NCBI GenBank assembly: GCA_963576735.1
Contig: OY755173.1
Span: 7,782,873 to 7,846,872, forward strand
DNA: 64,000 nt
Reading direction: 5' to 3'
Origin: Bedellia somnulentella
Taxonomy: Eukaryota; Arthropoda; Insecta; Lepidoptera; Bedelliidae
The position numbers and the translations under genes were made by a program. Positions 46,400 to 58,079 of this stretch are shown here, in pieces (within the stretch, counting starts at the first letter, position 1; each line of letters begins with the position of its first letter). Below the pieces are notes generated by a model. The model was not told the DNA's origin, made no database searches, and saw nothing but the letters and a program-made list of their open reading frames with translations.

Positions 46400-48700
46400 C
46401 ATTACATCTTATTATCTATTTTATTTGATCACCCCACTTAATTCCTGTTGGAGTCACCAGATTTTGCGAAAACATTACACAATACCGTGTTTTGGGGAGC
46501 AGGTTGAACCGCGTATATTGGGTTCTATCACTGATTGTAGTGAATCAAGTCTGCCGACCGAAACTAGGCCAACCCTCAAAGCTCATATGTCCCTGACGAG
46601 AGGCTTGAGCGTACCAGGAGGCCTAGCACAAGCGCTCCTTTATCGTAACTCTATCGGTTAGAATGAGATAAAAGTATACGATACTATGTAAGTGCAAAAG
46701 AGATGGTTGTTTTATAGCACGTGTTATCTAGTTAAAAGGTCGCCTGTGCTAGCAATGCAGGTATACTTTAGTCTCGACTAATAGCTGTGATGGACGGCAC
46801 ACATGGTGTGTTTCCCTGAATTTGAAAACTAAGTACCTACTAATATTCATAAAATTCGTATAAATCAAATGAAAGTCTAAAATGTCTATGAATGGATCAA
46901 TTGATTATGGCTACATTGAATGGATTGCGATATTAAACAAGTGTTGTAATATCATTGTATTCGTTCTGCCAATGATTGTAATTGAAGTGTATCGTTGACA
47001 TACATTCATTTGGCGTAACTCTGATAACATTCATGTTTTAGCATTGCTGCGCAGTCTGTCAGGTTTTCTTGTGAGATAGCATAATGATAGCCGCAGGGAA
47101 GAAATATTATTTGATTGAAAAAAAATGCGTTTTCTAAGAGATACATTAATTTACTAAAGACGACTTTATTACATATCTAAGACCATGAAGATGAGAACGA
47201 CGAGCGATTACAGTATAAAGTAAACTTATCATTAATTCCTAAAACACAGGCAGATCGGAAAATATTAATAGAATATTGTATTTTATACTTGATCAACATT
47301 GATAGAAAATCCTTTGGTTTCGCATCGGAGGCTGACTTGACTTTGGCTGCTTTTCCATTACAGTTATTTAAAGACTAATCTTTAAAAATATTTTCATCCA
47401 ATATTTACCCTTTTTGCTATGTAACTTATAACTGAAATTAAACGTCATCATCTAAAAGATCATTCTAAAAGTAGTCGTATAATTGCAAACCATTTTTATT
47501 ATTACAATATTTACTTTCAGCGTCATTTAAAAACGCCAATGCAAAATAAATTCAATCTTTTCTTCTGACCACTTATCAACCTAGCCCGAATTGGCTTGTC
47601 TTGTGGAAAGAAATAATGTGTGAAGTTTGGTAGGGTCGGCTATCCATCATTGTTAATGCCATTGTGATGTCAAACTCGGACGAGGGTTTTCTCCAACTAA
47701 CTGTCGTGGTTCCATGGGTTAGATTATATTGCTTCGTTGGAAAACGTTTGCTTAATGCTTTCCAGCTTTTTGGACATTTGTTACGATAAAAATCTTTATA
47801 TTAATGTAATGTTAAGAGGCATATTTGTTACAACGTGAGTTATTTTAAAGTACATATAAATAAATAAATTAAATGTTATGTTTATTATAAGTATATATTA
47901 TTTTACACTATATATTTAACACTTTAAAAATAGTTTAATTTTATTAAAGCGGTGTTCAAATTTTATTATTTTTAAGTAAATTTATATCTGTGTGTCATCA
48001 GTTTTGAAGAAACGTTGTAGAATATTGAGTTTGGCAAAATTAAGTTGTGAGATGGCGCCAAATATTCGTAATTATGATTTTAAAATCATGTACGAAAATT
48101 TCTTAGGGGAAGGACTGCAGATTTAAGATTTAAAGCTTCTCGAAACAAATTGAGTCACTTCAATACAGTAATAGTGTTTTATACCAAGACTTAAACAAGA
48201 AGGCACAATAGGAAATAAGCAAATAGTTTGCAAGTCACGCAACAAACCGTGACGAAGTTCCCTTTCGCTGCAAATCCAGACAAAAGGTTGCAATTCCGCA
48301 GTTGCTAATCATTGCAAATCGAACAATGGCTGACAAAACTAAACTAAACAAAATGGCGGAAAGAAACGTTTACTTTCGCGCCATATGCTGTACATCTGCA
48401 CGAGACCTGCCACACGTTATTAGTTATTGTGTAAATAGCTAAGTCTTCGTCTGCAATTTTCTACGCATCACTGCTCATCATACATTAATTTCAACAACAA
48501 TTAATTGCTGTAGAAAATTATATAGCTTGGGTGGTTATCATTTTGGTGCAACCGCTTTAGAAATTTAAGTGTTTTAATATATTTGATAAGGATATCATAT
48601 CATAACCGAAGTTCCATTATACATTTCTTATTGAACCAATCTATATAATAAAAATTGATAGCTAAAAAATTGCTAAGCGCCACATAATTCATATTTTTAC
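46400..48700. other. Intergenic DNA, no gene recognised
   Basis: AT-rich; the 78-codon open frame at 46,425-46,661 has no recognisable domain, RT motif or splice context. No repeat of known type was found. Confidence 0.45.
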
Positions 48701-48777
48701 TTATAATGAAACCAACAGTTATACCTACTTATTATATTTAGCTACATGAATATGTTAACGTTTTAGAAAAAAAAATA

Positions 48778-48994
48778 CTAAGGCCAGTTGTTGTAGTTGT
48801 TAGTTGTTGTTTTGTTATTGTGGCCGTGGTCATACGCCATGTACTTGGCGTATAGAGCCGAGAGGCTTGCCTAGCAAATACGTTTTTTTTTCTTTTATTC
48901 ATTTTCAAATCATCACGAATATAAACGTTTTTGCTAGGCAAGCCTCTCGGCTCTATACGCCAAGAACACGGCGTGGTCATGAAACTGGCCTTAG
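48778..48994. mobile_element. 217-bp MITE with nested hairpin, TA target site
   Basis: Termini CTAAGGCCAGTTG and AACTGGCCTTAG are inverted, with TA on both sides (48776-48777, 48995-48996). Inside, arms of ~50 bp around 48,836-48,888 and 48,924-48,975 (GCCGAGAGGCTTGCCTAGCA and its mirror) form a second long stem. Non-coding; overlapping frames on both strands are mirror images. Confidence 0.8.
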
Positions 48995-49499
48995 TAACTA
49001 TTTTTTTTTCTTTACCGTATGCTGGTTCGTTAATGTCCCAATGACCAAGGTATTTTGGAAATTACCTAGATAATGTTCACAATTAATTACTTTATCACCT
49101 GTAATGAATAAAGCCTGATAGCACATTGACTGTTTTTAATGTGCGCATTGACATGAAGGTTTGGTTTCTTTAAGCCCTATGGCCTGTGCACCTTCACCAT
49201 GACATGAAGCTGAGGGCAAAGGTGTGTCTACTTAAGCTAAATCGGATAGAGAGCAGAAAGTAACCATAACAAGGTAACCAAGCGGGAGGTTTATGTCATA
49301 AAATGAGCACTCGCGCGCTCTTCTCCAGAAAATACCCGTGGCAGGCAAGGGAGATTCTAATTTAGAGCAAATACGTCTTGATTCACTTTGGTTTACGTTG
49401 TTTGTACTACCAGAAATATTTTGTCCAGGTTATATAGTAAATTGTATTGAAACTCATTTGCAAACTTTTATTATAAAACATTTACACCGAACGGAGTAT

Positions 49500-49545
49500 T
49501 GGTACCTCTGCCAACCCCTTCGGGGATAAACGGCGTGAATATTTT
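49500..49545 (+). mobile_element. LINE 3' tail of a related RTE-like subfamily
   Basis: CCTCTGCCAACCCCTTCGGGGATAAA then CGGCGTGAAT: same frame of landmarks as the 10.9-kb LINE tail but with a CCCCTTCGGGG stem, then TATGTTTATG repeats. A second example lies at 62,340-62,380. Confidence 0.5.
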
Positions 49546-50689
49546 ATGTTTATGTTATGTTTAATGTTTTATGTTTATGTTATGTTAGAAAATTATTACA
49601 ATCAAAAGCAGAATGTTCAATGTCACAGTAACTTATTTCACTGTGTTCAAGTGAAAATGAGTACTTACTTTTAAGCTAAGCTAACAAAACTCTTCCGATT
49701 CACGTTAAAATTGTTTGATTTGTGTATGCCCCTTTGAAAATAGAAAAATGTAGGTAAAATAAAAGTAAAGTTTAGTCTAAAACCTAAAACCTTAGATTGT
49801 ATAAAGGGGTTAAAAAGATCGAATACAATTATTACTCGAGGTAGAGCTGTGGTCGAAGAAGGCTACACTAACACAGCTCTACCTAATTACTATAGGAGTA
49901 CCCATACATGCAATCGAGGTGTAGTTTTTAGCTTTTTGGTTAGGTTGTTTAGCATTTTATAATATGAGATCGACTATCTAAGCTAATATATATATACCTA
50001 CATCACTCACGGCCAAAATTTAGTAATATATTTTAACAACACTTGTATTCCGCATAAATATTTTATTTTAATTTTATGAATTGCCTCGCTTCATCCGCTT
50101 TAAAAGGCTTTACTAAATAAAAGGTGTTATTTGACTGTCGGAATAAAAATGATTTTTATCGCGTTACCAGTGAAATGTTGATTTTCTTTAGATGGTAAGT
50201 TAAGTTCTACGTTTGCGCAAGTGTGAATTGCAGTCAGTATTTTTTCCGCAATCTCTATCTACACCTCAAATGTCTATTTAATCACGCCTCAAATACCATC
50301 ATACGATCTGGCGTCTGCCATGCGACTACTGAAATGGTACTTGATCACCGTAGTTTAGGTGGTAGATCACCGTAGTAAGCTTGCAGAATTTAACCACTTA
50401 ATAAGGTTCTTTTAGTTTAGTCTGTAATTAATGTTTAATCTTAGCCATAGTAAAGAATAAAAACATGTGAAAAGCAACTTTGGGTAGTAAGATTTTAATA
50501 TAATCTTTTGTTTAATTATTGTAATATTTAGTTTACCACTTTATAGTTAGTATTTCTAGCAAATTCGAGTGCCGCTGGGTCGAAAATTTGAATGATGAAT
50601 ATAAAAGTTTTGTATTCCTCTTTGACATTATTTATTTGTACCTAGGTTATATAGAATAGAATAGAAGAGAAACTCTAAATATAGTAATA

Positions 50690-50842
50690 GTAATTGAAAC
50701 AACTATTGCTTTTCGGATATTTTCTTTCGGAAGACTCTTCCCGTGACCATGATAACTGAAAAGTTTTCGAAACGTCGGGCTTTAAAAATAAAGTAATAAC
50801 ACGCGATTAAAATATCCGAAAATCAATAGTTGTTTCAATTAT
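50690..50842. mobile_element. ~150-bp MITE-like element
   Basis: TIRs of ~33 bp: TAATTGAAACAACTATTG... (50690-50722) and its mirror (50811-50842), both with CGGATATTTT. The interior has GAAACGTCGGGCTTT. No ORF. Confidence 0.7.
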
Positions 50843-51007
50843 AATGTGCAATCGTGAAAATCTTAGAAAATACTATATAGTAATAGTAACATTAACCAGA
50901 TATGATACCAAAGTACAATTGGCGGTCTTATCACTAAGAGCAATTTTTTCCAGACAACCTTTGCATACTAAGTTCAGTAAACTATTAGTTATATACATAC
51001 ACACATA

Positions 51008-54000
51008 TCCTAAAATAAAATAAAAAATAAAATAATCATTTATTTCAAAATAAAAAGATAAATCTTTGTTTTTTGAACGTCAAATTTTAACTTAATACTA
51101 AGTTTACTTCGGATTCGGAAGGTGTTTTGTTGAGAGAAGAACCCGTAAGAAACTCGTCAACACACATCTTTTTTTAACGTCCATTACAATTTTGGTGTTA
51201 GCCCGGAAACATCCTGCACAGAGCCCTGATGACACCAAGCCACTTCATCATTAATGTAATCATTGACATTGTAATAGGCTTTCGAACTAAGATTTCTTTT
51301 AACTGCTGCTTTGAATTTTGTTTCTGTTAAATTTAAAATGTCCTCAGGTATTTTATTATACATTTTTACGCATAACCCCATGAAAGATGTATTTACTTTT
51401 GACAATCTGTATTTTGGTACTGATATTTTATTGTTGTCTCTCAGGTTTCGAATATGTCTGTCACAATTTTTCACAAAAGAGGCCTGATTCTTTCTTACAT
51501 ACATAATATTTTCATAAATATATTGACATGGCAGTGTCATTATATTTATTGTTTTAAACAATTCCCTCAGGGAATCTCGGGATCTCAAATTGTATATAGC
51601 TCTTATTGCTCTCTTTTGGAGAATAAATATGGAACCAACATCAGCTGCTCTGCCCCAGAGTAAAATACCGTAAGACATTACACTATGAAAATAGCTGTAA
51701 TAAACTAATCGAGCTGTCTGTACATCTGTCAAATGTCTTATTTTCCTAACGGCATATGCAGCACTACTTAGCCTGCCAGCTAGTGAGCTAATGTGGGGTC
51801 CCCATTGGAGCTTGGAGTCCAGAGTTATCCCTAAGAAAACTGTGTTATCCGAAAATACTAACTTTTCATTATTTAAAATTATTTCGTTATCAACGCACCT
51901 AACATTAGGTAATACAAATTTAATGCATTTGGTTTTTTTACCATTCAGTACAAGATTATTGGAAGCAAACCATGTTTGAATCTGTGAAACCGTGTTATTC
52001 ACCTCGTCAATATTCTGATTATTTCTTTCAACGTCAAATACTAAAGAAGTATCATCAGCAAATAACACTATCTCGGACATTTTCTCGACCATGAACGGCA
52101 AATCATTAATATAAACTAAAAATAAAAATGGGCCCAAAATAGAACCCTGCGGAACACCCATTTTTACATGAGTTCCAGGTGATATTGCATTATTGATTTG
52201 CACTTTCTGTATCCGATCCGAAAAGTAAGACTTTATTAATTTAAGTGCGTCACCTTGTATGCCATAATGTTCTAATTTAATAAAAAGGATTTCATGTTCT
52301 GCACAATCAAATGCCTTCGTAAGATCGCAAAACAAACCAATAGCATCATTTTTGCGTTCCCACGAATCAAAAATGTGTTTCATTAAGGCAACGCCTGCAT
52401 CGGTGGTAGAGCGGCCCTTCGTAAAGCCAAATTGTTTTGGATGAAACAATTTGTTTGAAGCGAAATGCAAAAGCATTTGATTGAACATTAGTTTTTCGAA
52501 TATTTTACTTAAAACTGGCAGAATTGATATTGGTCTATAACCATCAGGACTAATTTTATCTCCTCCGGATTTAAGAAGTGGTACAATTTTACTATGCTTC
52601 ATGAGATTTGGAAAGATTTTATTTCTTATACATTCATTAAATATATCTGCTAAATATGGAGCCAAAGTTACAATAAAATTATGGCAAACTTTCACTGACA
52701 TACCCCAAATGTCTTCAGAACTTTTTAGTTTAAATGATTTAAAACATTTTTCGATATCTGTAGGGCTGACATCTTTAAAACAAAACAAAGTTTCGCACCT
52801 ATCAACATTTTGTTGTAACAAGTGTTGAGCTTTTATGACCGATGTGTTTAAATATTCAGTTGTTTTTGATGGTATGTCAGTAAAATATTTTTCAAAAATA
52901 CAAGCGATTTCCTCATTAGAGGTAGTCAGACCTTTATCAGATCGAACACAGAACTCCTGATCACATGGTTTACCTCGGCCTGTTTGGGTGTTGATAATAT
53001 TCCACACTGTTTTAACTTTATTATCGGATGTTCGGATACGTCGGCTTAGGTATCTGGCTTTAGCCTCTTTACATACTTTATTAAATATTTTTGAGTATTT
53101 TTTTACATATTCACTCAATTCATTATTATTACTATAAGCTTTTTGATCATATAAATCGAAGAGTTTTTCTCTTGATCTATAAATACTTGGTGTTGCCCAC
53201 TCACAAAACTTAAATTTACTGGTAATAGTTACATTTTTTACATTAAAAATTTCATTAAACTCATTTATCAGAACATTATAAAAGATATCATAGCTAGTAT
53301 TTGAGTTTTTATTAATTGTACATGTGGGCAACTTAGAGCTTATTATATTTATATATTTTTCTACTTTACTGGCAGTAATATGCCTTTTTTTAATAACAAT
53401 TTTTGGTTCTGGTATCTCTAGAGGAAAGCTAACAAAAAGGCCGCTGTGATCAGACTTTAGTTTATTTATAACACTTTTACTTGAAAAATCTGCATTAGTA
53501 AATACATTATCTAAGCATGTTTTGATTCTAGTCGGTTCCAAGAATAAATTTTCTAAATTGAACGATTGGAATAAACTCATCAATCGTGTTTTAAGATGAC
53601 TGTCTTGTAGGAGATCCACATTGAAGTCTCCACATATTATTATACGTTTTTTATTCCTGAAAACTTTGCCTAATACATCTTCCATTACATTTTCGAATTT
53701 ATCATAATTTTGGTTATAAGGGGGTCGATACACACATATTAAGAAATAGTTTTTTAACTCTATGCAGGATAATTCCACGACTTGCTCAACGCTTAACTGT
53801 ACAATATCATTACGAATTTTTGATTTAATATTATTTTTTAAAAATATAGCGGAGCCACCACAGGCTTTAGAATTGCGGCAGTAGTTGCTAGCTAAATAAT
53901 AGTTTTCAAAACCAAATATGAGTTCGCAATTCTTAAGCCAGTGTTCAGTAACACATAAACAATCTATTTCATATTTTTCCAAAAATAATTCTATTTCTAA

Positions 54001-54245
54001 TTCTTTACAAGAAAACCCCTGAGTATTTTGACATACAAGTTTAAACTGGGAGACTCCTTGTAAAGTATTCTTTTTAGTTAAATTGCCAGAAGAACCTCCT
54101 TCCTTGTTTACAATATTGATATTAGGTGACGACTTAAGGACGACAGGAGGCTCTTCCATTGTCACTCTTAAAAGTTTAAATTATGGCTTCCACCATCGCA
54201 TACTAGAAGTAAGTTTCCCCTTATATTAAATATATGGGGGTCAGA
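51008..54245 (-). mobile_element. Non-LTR retrotransposon with intact ORF2
   Basis: Minus strand: short 5' leader (to about 54,245), ORF2 (54165-51184), a 3' UTR of about 120 bp and an ATTTT-rich tail (about 51,040-51,010). Jockey/CR1 group (Daphne-like is possible) by RT style. No ORF1 is found upstream, so the copy is 5'-truncated or the family lacks one. An RTE-like fragment begins within about 25 bp of its 5' edge. It may be close to the source of the 1.5-kb copy. Confidence 0.9.
51184..54165 (-). CDS. LINE ORF2: endonuclease-reverse transcriptase, 993 aa
   Basis: Encodes the enzyme that nicks target DNA and copies element RNA into it. Residues ~41-250 are an AP-type endonuclease: QNTQG, TEHWL, YRPP, GDFNVDLL and SDHSGL cover the catalytic Asn, Glu, Asp and His blocks. 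Residues ~520-800 are the [44 protein letters not shown] (first catalytic Asp), [10 protein letters not shown] and FADD at 702-705 (catalytic pair). A C-terminal region with [10 protein letters not shown] follows; no RNase H. No stop or frameshift in 993 codons, so the protein may still be functional. Start: first ATG of the open frame, unconfirmed (a second ATG is two codons on). Confidence 0.92.
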   Translation of the reverse strand: MTMEEPPVVLKSSPNINIVNKEGGSSGNLTKKNTLQGVSQFKLVCQNTQGFSCKELEIELFLEKYEIDCLCVTEHWLKNCELIFGFENYYLASNYCRNSKACGGSAIFLKNNIKSKIRNDIVQLSVEQVVELSCIELKNYFLICVYRPPYNQNYDKFENVMEDVLGKVFRNKKRIIICGDFNVDLLQDSHLKTRLMSLFQSFNLENLFLEPTRIKTCLDNVFTNADFSSKSVINKLKSDHSGLFVSFPLEIPEPKIVIKKRHITASKVEKYINIISSKLPTCTINKNSNTSYDIFYNVLINEFNEIFNVKNVTITSKFKFCEWATPSIYRSREKLFDLYDQKAYSNNNELSEYVKKYSKIFNKVCKEAKARYLSRRIRTSDNKVKTVWNIINTQTGRGKPCDQEFCVRSDKGLTTSNEEIACIFEKYFTDIPSKTTEYLNTSVIKAQHLLQQNVDRCETLFCFKDVSPTDIEKCFKSFKLKSSEDIWGMSVKVCHNFIVTLAPYLADIFNECIRNKIFPNLMKHSKIVPLLKSGGDKISPDGYRPISILPVLSKIFEKLMFNQMLLHFASNKLFHPKQFGFTKGRSTTDAGVALMKHIFDSWERKNDAIGLFCDLTKAFDCAEHEILFIKLEHYGIQGDALKLIKSYFSDRIQKVQINNAISPGTHVKMGVPQGSILGPFLFLVYINDLPFMVEKMSEIVLFADDTSLVFDVERNNQNIDEVNNTVSQIQTWFASNNLVLNGKKTKCIKFVLPNVRCVDNEIILNNEKLVFSDNTVFLGITLDSKLQWGPHISSLAGRLSSAAYAVRKIRHLTDVQTARLVYYSYFHSVMSYGILLWGRAADVGSIFILQKRAIRAIYNLRSRDSLRELFKTINIMTLPCQYIYENIMYVRKNQASFVKNCDRHIRNLRDNNKISVPKYRLSKVNTSFMGLCVKMYNKIPEDILNLTETKFKAAVKRNLSSKAYYNVNDYINDEVAWCHQGSVQDVSGLTPKL

Positions 54246-54267
54246 TATATTATATGCTAATAATTTA

Positions 54268-54345
54268 GCCGTTACTCACGCCGTTAGTTGCCATTGGGGT
54301 ACGTAGAGACTTACTTTGCACGATCCTGGCAAACCTCTCATACCA
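54268..54345 (-). mobile_element. RTE-like LINE 3' fragment
   Basis: TTACTCACGCCGTTAGTTGC, then TTTGCACGATCCTGGCAAAC; internally deleted. Confidence 0.65.
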
Positions 54346-55309
54346 TATCCTATTTATGACAAACATCATGCGTGTATCCGAAACCATAAGTCATTACTAT
54401 ATAATTGAGAATATCTTGATCCTTGTACTTTTACTCACAATACGAATCAAAACCTCAAATCCAAAACAAATTGGTAAAACATGTAGTACGAAAGATGTTC
54501 GTTGACCCGGTGTAGGTAACTCCTGTCCCGAGCTTGTTTGCTGATACCCGGACAGGATTCCGGCCAGCCGTTAACGAGCTGCGCATACGACGCGATCGCT
54601 TTATTTAGCTGATGCCGCCTTCTCAGAATATATCCTAACTACCTACAATCACGGATATAATCCCAAAAAGGGGAGGCAGGAGTTGGGTTTGGAAAATGGA
54701 TGCCCTTTTAAAAAGAGGAGTTACTGCTATTCTGTCGAAAGTACCAGGTAGGTACCTACCTATTTTTTTCATTGGGCTTTCATACTGTATTGGCCATATT
54801 TAAAATGGGACTTGTACGGACGAATTTATTATGATTATATAAAAAGAAGTCTTTTCTGGCTGAATGCGATAAATTCGATAACTACTGAACGATTTTTTAT
54901 AAAGTTATCAACGGAAGAAGGAGTCATTGTTGATGGATTTATAAGGATTTAATTATATTATTTGACGTGCTTTCAAGCAAACTAGCAGATATAGTGCAAT
55001 AAAATGTTGAAGAGGTCGTCAAAGTTCTCGCCAACTGGGAGTTTTTCACGCGAACACCGCATAATCTAGCAAAGATATTGTTGAGTTATGCAGTAGTGAA
55101 TCAAAAATCTATAAAAATGCTACAAAAAGTTTAGATTAGCATATGTCTATCTCTCACGGTTTACTTACAATAACCACCTTCAGTAATAATCGTTATGCAT
55201 ATGAGTGCGATTACTAATAAACAACTTTTCTGATTGATATAGCGTAACTATATGTAAGGTAGCTTATTCATTGAATGCAAAATATAATTGCTTATTAAAC
55301 ATTTGAATG

Positions 55310-55698
55310 AATGATTTTTGAGAAATCACTGTTACCAGCTCGGCAAGTCAACGTTCTTTTCTTAAGATGCCTACGGGGCTGGGCGGCGAATCTATCCTCG
55401 TATCGCTCGTACGCCTGCTCATGTTTGATGAATTGAAAGCCTCCTCCATTTGTACATACATACATACATATACTCACGGCTATAAATCCCAAAAAGGGGT
55501 AGCTAGAGCTTTACAGCTAGAAACTCCTAAGCCACATTTGAAAGTTGATACGGGAGAAGATGGTAGAAATAAAGTATCGTTGGTGATGGGTCTCCAACCA
55601 CAACGCCCAAAAACCACTTAAAAAGCCCTATACCCTTAGTCTATTCCTCCATTTGTTTCGCCCAAAATTCACGCGAGCGAAGTGAGGGCGGAAGCTAG
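55310..55698 (+). mobile_element. Helitron-type 3' end carrying a SINE-A
   Basis: TTTGATGAATTGAAAGCC...TTCACGCGAGCGAAG, then GAAGCTAG and T at 55695-55699 fit a Helitron 3' terminus different in sequence from the 56-57 kb family. The 5' limit is unknown. Confidence 0.5.
55454..55645 (-). mobile_element. SINE-A, 5'-truncated, 12-bp TSD
   Basis: Flanked by TCCTCCATTTGT at 55442-55453 and 55646-55657. Tail CATACATACATA at left; stops at CCTTAGTC. Confidence 0.88.
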
Positions 55699-55794
55699 TT
55701 AACGATATTTATTGCTTCCTTTGAACTTATTCCATAGGAGATTCCGTTGCTGATTAAAGTCAATTAGGTTCTCTAACATTGAACTATTCGTCAA

Positions 55795-55862
55795 AGTTTG
55801 CCAGGATCGAACAAAGTGAGGATTGATAGTCCCTGTCTACCCCAATAGGAAATAATGGAATT
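55795..55862 (+). mobile_element. RTE-like LINE 3' fragment
   Basis: AGTTTGCCAGGATCGAACAA AGTG, GTCTACCCCAATAGGAAATA; no tail. Confidence 0.6.
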
Positions 55863-56019
55863 AATTAGTCTGTTTGCGGCGGGTGGGCAGATTCCGGAAG
55901 AACAGTAATATCATAGTAATTTTTAAAACAGTTATAATAAGGACACAAGAAAGAAGTAATTTATTCACAGCCTTATTATAGTATAGTATACAATAATAAA
56001 TAAACAGTGAAATGTCTCA

Positions 56020-56138
56020 TCTATACTTATAATAAATCTGTAGAGAGGTCAATTCTGTACATGGAATATATTTTCAAAATAACTATCAGGGGGTGATTAG
56101 GGATCGATACTGATGCCAAAAATGCAATCAGTAAAATT

Positions 56139-56204
<66 letters not shown>

Positions 56205-56967
56205 GGTTTGTATGTTCCTTATGGAAACAAAAACTACTCGACGGATTTTGACGAAACTTGGTACAATTATTTTTCATACTCCTGGGCAGGTTTTTGTATA
56301 CTTTCCAGCAGAATAGTAAAGGGGAATTTTGGGAAATTTTGGGAAAACGGGAGAAGTTACTCCATTTTTTAAGCTTCCCTCGCGTGTGCAGCCTTAATGG
56401 TCAAAGTTACATAGAAATAACGTATGACGGAAATATTCTACATAAAATTATCTAAAAAATATTCCGCAACAGTATATGTCTATCTTTTATGGTTGACTCA
56501 CAACAACACGTGTAACTCCTGACAGCTTAGCAGTTCGGCACATTCTGATTATATTTGTTTTCTCTTACGTTTATAATACTCTCACTTACCCTTATTTCAA
56601 AAGTTAACATTATTACCTACTCAATAAAAAAAGAATCATAGAAATCGGTATAGAAACACCAAAATTAATAGTCCCAACATAATAGTCGCACGCGATCAAA
56701 ACCAAATCCTTAGTAATTTACATATTACGTACTAGATGGCGCCAGTAGTTGCATCAATTAAAACCTAAAAATTAGCTTAATTTCGGAGATATTGATCTGA
56801 ACCGATCATAAAAGCGCTTTCAAAATCACAAAGTAACACTATATTCAGACATGAGTGCTGTAAGTTGTAATAAAGGCGCTAATTTCATAACGCTTGAGCA
56901 GTGATTGAAGAAACCTCCAATATTTTTAAAACTACGCTACCCGTGCGAAGCGGGGCCGATCCACTAG
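56020..56967 (+). mobile_element. Non-autonomous Helitron, about 950 bp
   Basis: Starts TCTATACTTATAATAAATC after host A (56019), ends with CCCGTGCGAAGCGGGGCC, a short hairpin and CTAG (56964-56967) before T: insertion between A and T, as Helitrons do. No Rep/helicase ORF. It carries a (TCTG)n run and CAAAAACTACTCGACGG. Its 3' ~118 bp match 300-418. Confidence 0.78.
56143..56205 (+). repeat. (TCTG)n microsatellite
   Basis: About 15 uninterrupted TCTG/GTCT units near the 5' end of the Helitron; a 67-codon frame across it is an artefact. Confidence 0.95.
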
Positions 56968-57119
56968 TTATAAATATATCATTTACAAGATGACGGTATT
57001 GGTGTTATGATGTAATATATTTCATTTAAAATTACCTTAAAGTTATTATACAACAAAATTCTAGTTAATCTCTGATCGGTTGCTTTGAAGAAGTTGTTCA
57101 GCATAAAACATGTCATCTT

Positions 57120-57530
57120 ACATACCTATACTCACGCCATCATTTCCCATTGATGTAGGCAGAGACTATCGATCGACACTTTTCACGATTTATATCCATC
57201 AATCTTTTCATACATGCTCTTTTATTCTCTACGCGTGCCTCTTTGGGCATTAGTTACTTACACTCACGCCCATTATTCCCGTTGGGGTAGGCAGAGACTA
57301 TCGATCGCCACTTAGTACGATCTTGACACACCTCTCTTGCTTCCCTTACATTTATTATTCTTCTCATACATGCTCTTTTATTCTTCTCACTTCGAACCCC
57401 CGCCTTTATAAGAACGTTTTCTATCTGATCTAGAAACGTTTTACGAGGCCGTCCTCTACTAAATCTCGTCCTCTTTGAGCATTCTCTCTGTTTAATCCAA
57501 TCCTCCGAGGTCGTCCCCTAAAACATATCA
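57120..57530 (-). mobile_element. Two RTE-like LINE 3' fragments in tandem
   Basis: First unit 57,120-~57,255 (CTCACGCCATCATTTCCCAT), second ~57,256-57,530 (CACTCACGCCCATTATTCCC) with a longer coding part, where the minus strand reads the GRPR...LDQI-type end. Same orientation, so one probably inserted at the other's 5' side. Confidence 0.7.
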
Positions 57531-57784
57531 ATATGAATAAAAATACTAAAGAGAATACATTATATAAGTACTTAATAAAACAGATTTTCTACAAAAACGT
57601 GAATTCAAAACTCACATAGCGATAAGATGGCATAGTTACTCAAGCTGTAACTGTGACATAATTTGTTAGGTGACGAAACGTGAATTGCAGCGTGGAATGA
57701 AAGTGGCGGACTCAATGCACTTAATACGGATTATGAACAATTCTTGGCGTGATTGTTTTATGATTTATAGTTTTATTCTTCTTA

Positions 57785-58000
57785 ATTTAACCGTGATAGC
57801 GCAGTACCAACCGTGATATAACCGCTCAGTGGTAGAACCAGACGATAAGGGTTTAAATCCCGGGCCGGGCCTACACCAATTTGTCTTTTCCAAAAACATA
57901 CAAAGGTGTTGTTAATTTATCATGGTTGTTTTACGGTGAGAAAAACATCGTGAGGAAACCCAGAGAGGTTCCCAGAACTCTGAGTTGTACATAGTCATGT
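57785..58000 (+). mobile_element. tRNA-derived SINE
   Basis: CCGCTCAGTGGTAGAACC (box A) and GGGTTTAAATCCCGGG (box B), then a body with ACGGTGAGAAAAACATCGTG AGGAAACC, a block typical of moth SINEs. The head is partly duplicated. Confidence 0.72.
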
Positions 58001-58079
58001 GGCAGTGTATTAGTACATAAGAAAGATTTAAATTCGTTTTTCTAAAAGTGCTTTCTTTGCCTAAAAACTGTTTCCGCTG

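Noticed and set aside
48738..49073. Two similar open frames on opposite strands (GRIEPRGLPSK-type)
   Set aside because: They are the two strands of the palindromic MITE at 48,778-48,994.
56113..56316. 67-codon protein with repeated SVCLSVCL
   Set aside because: Translation of a (TCTG)n microsatellite inside a Helitron.
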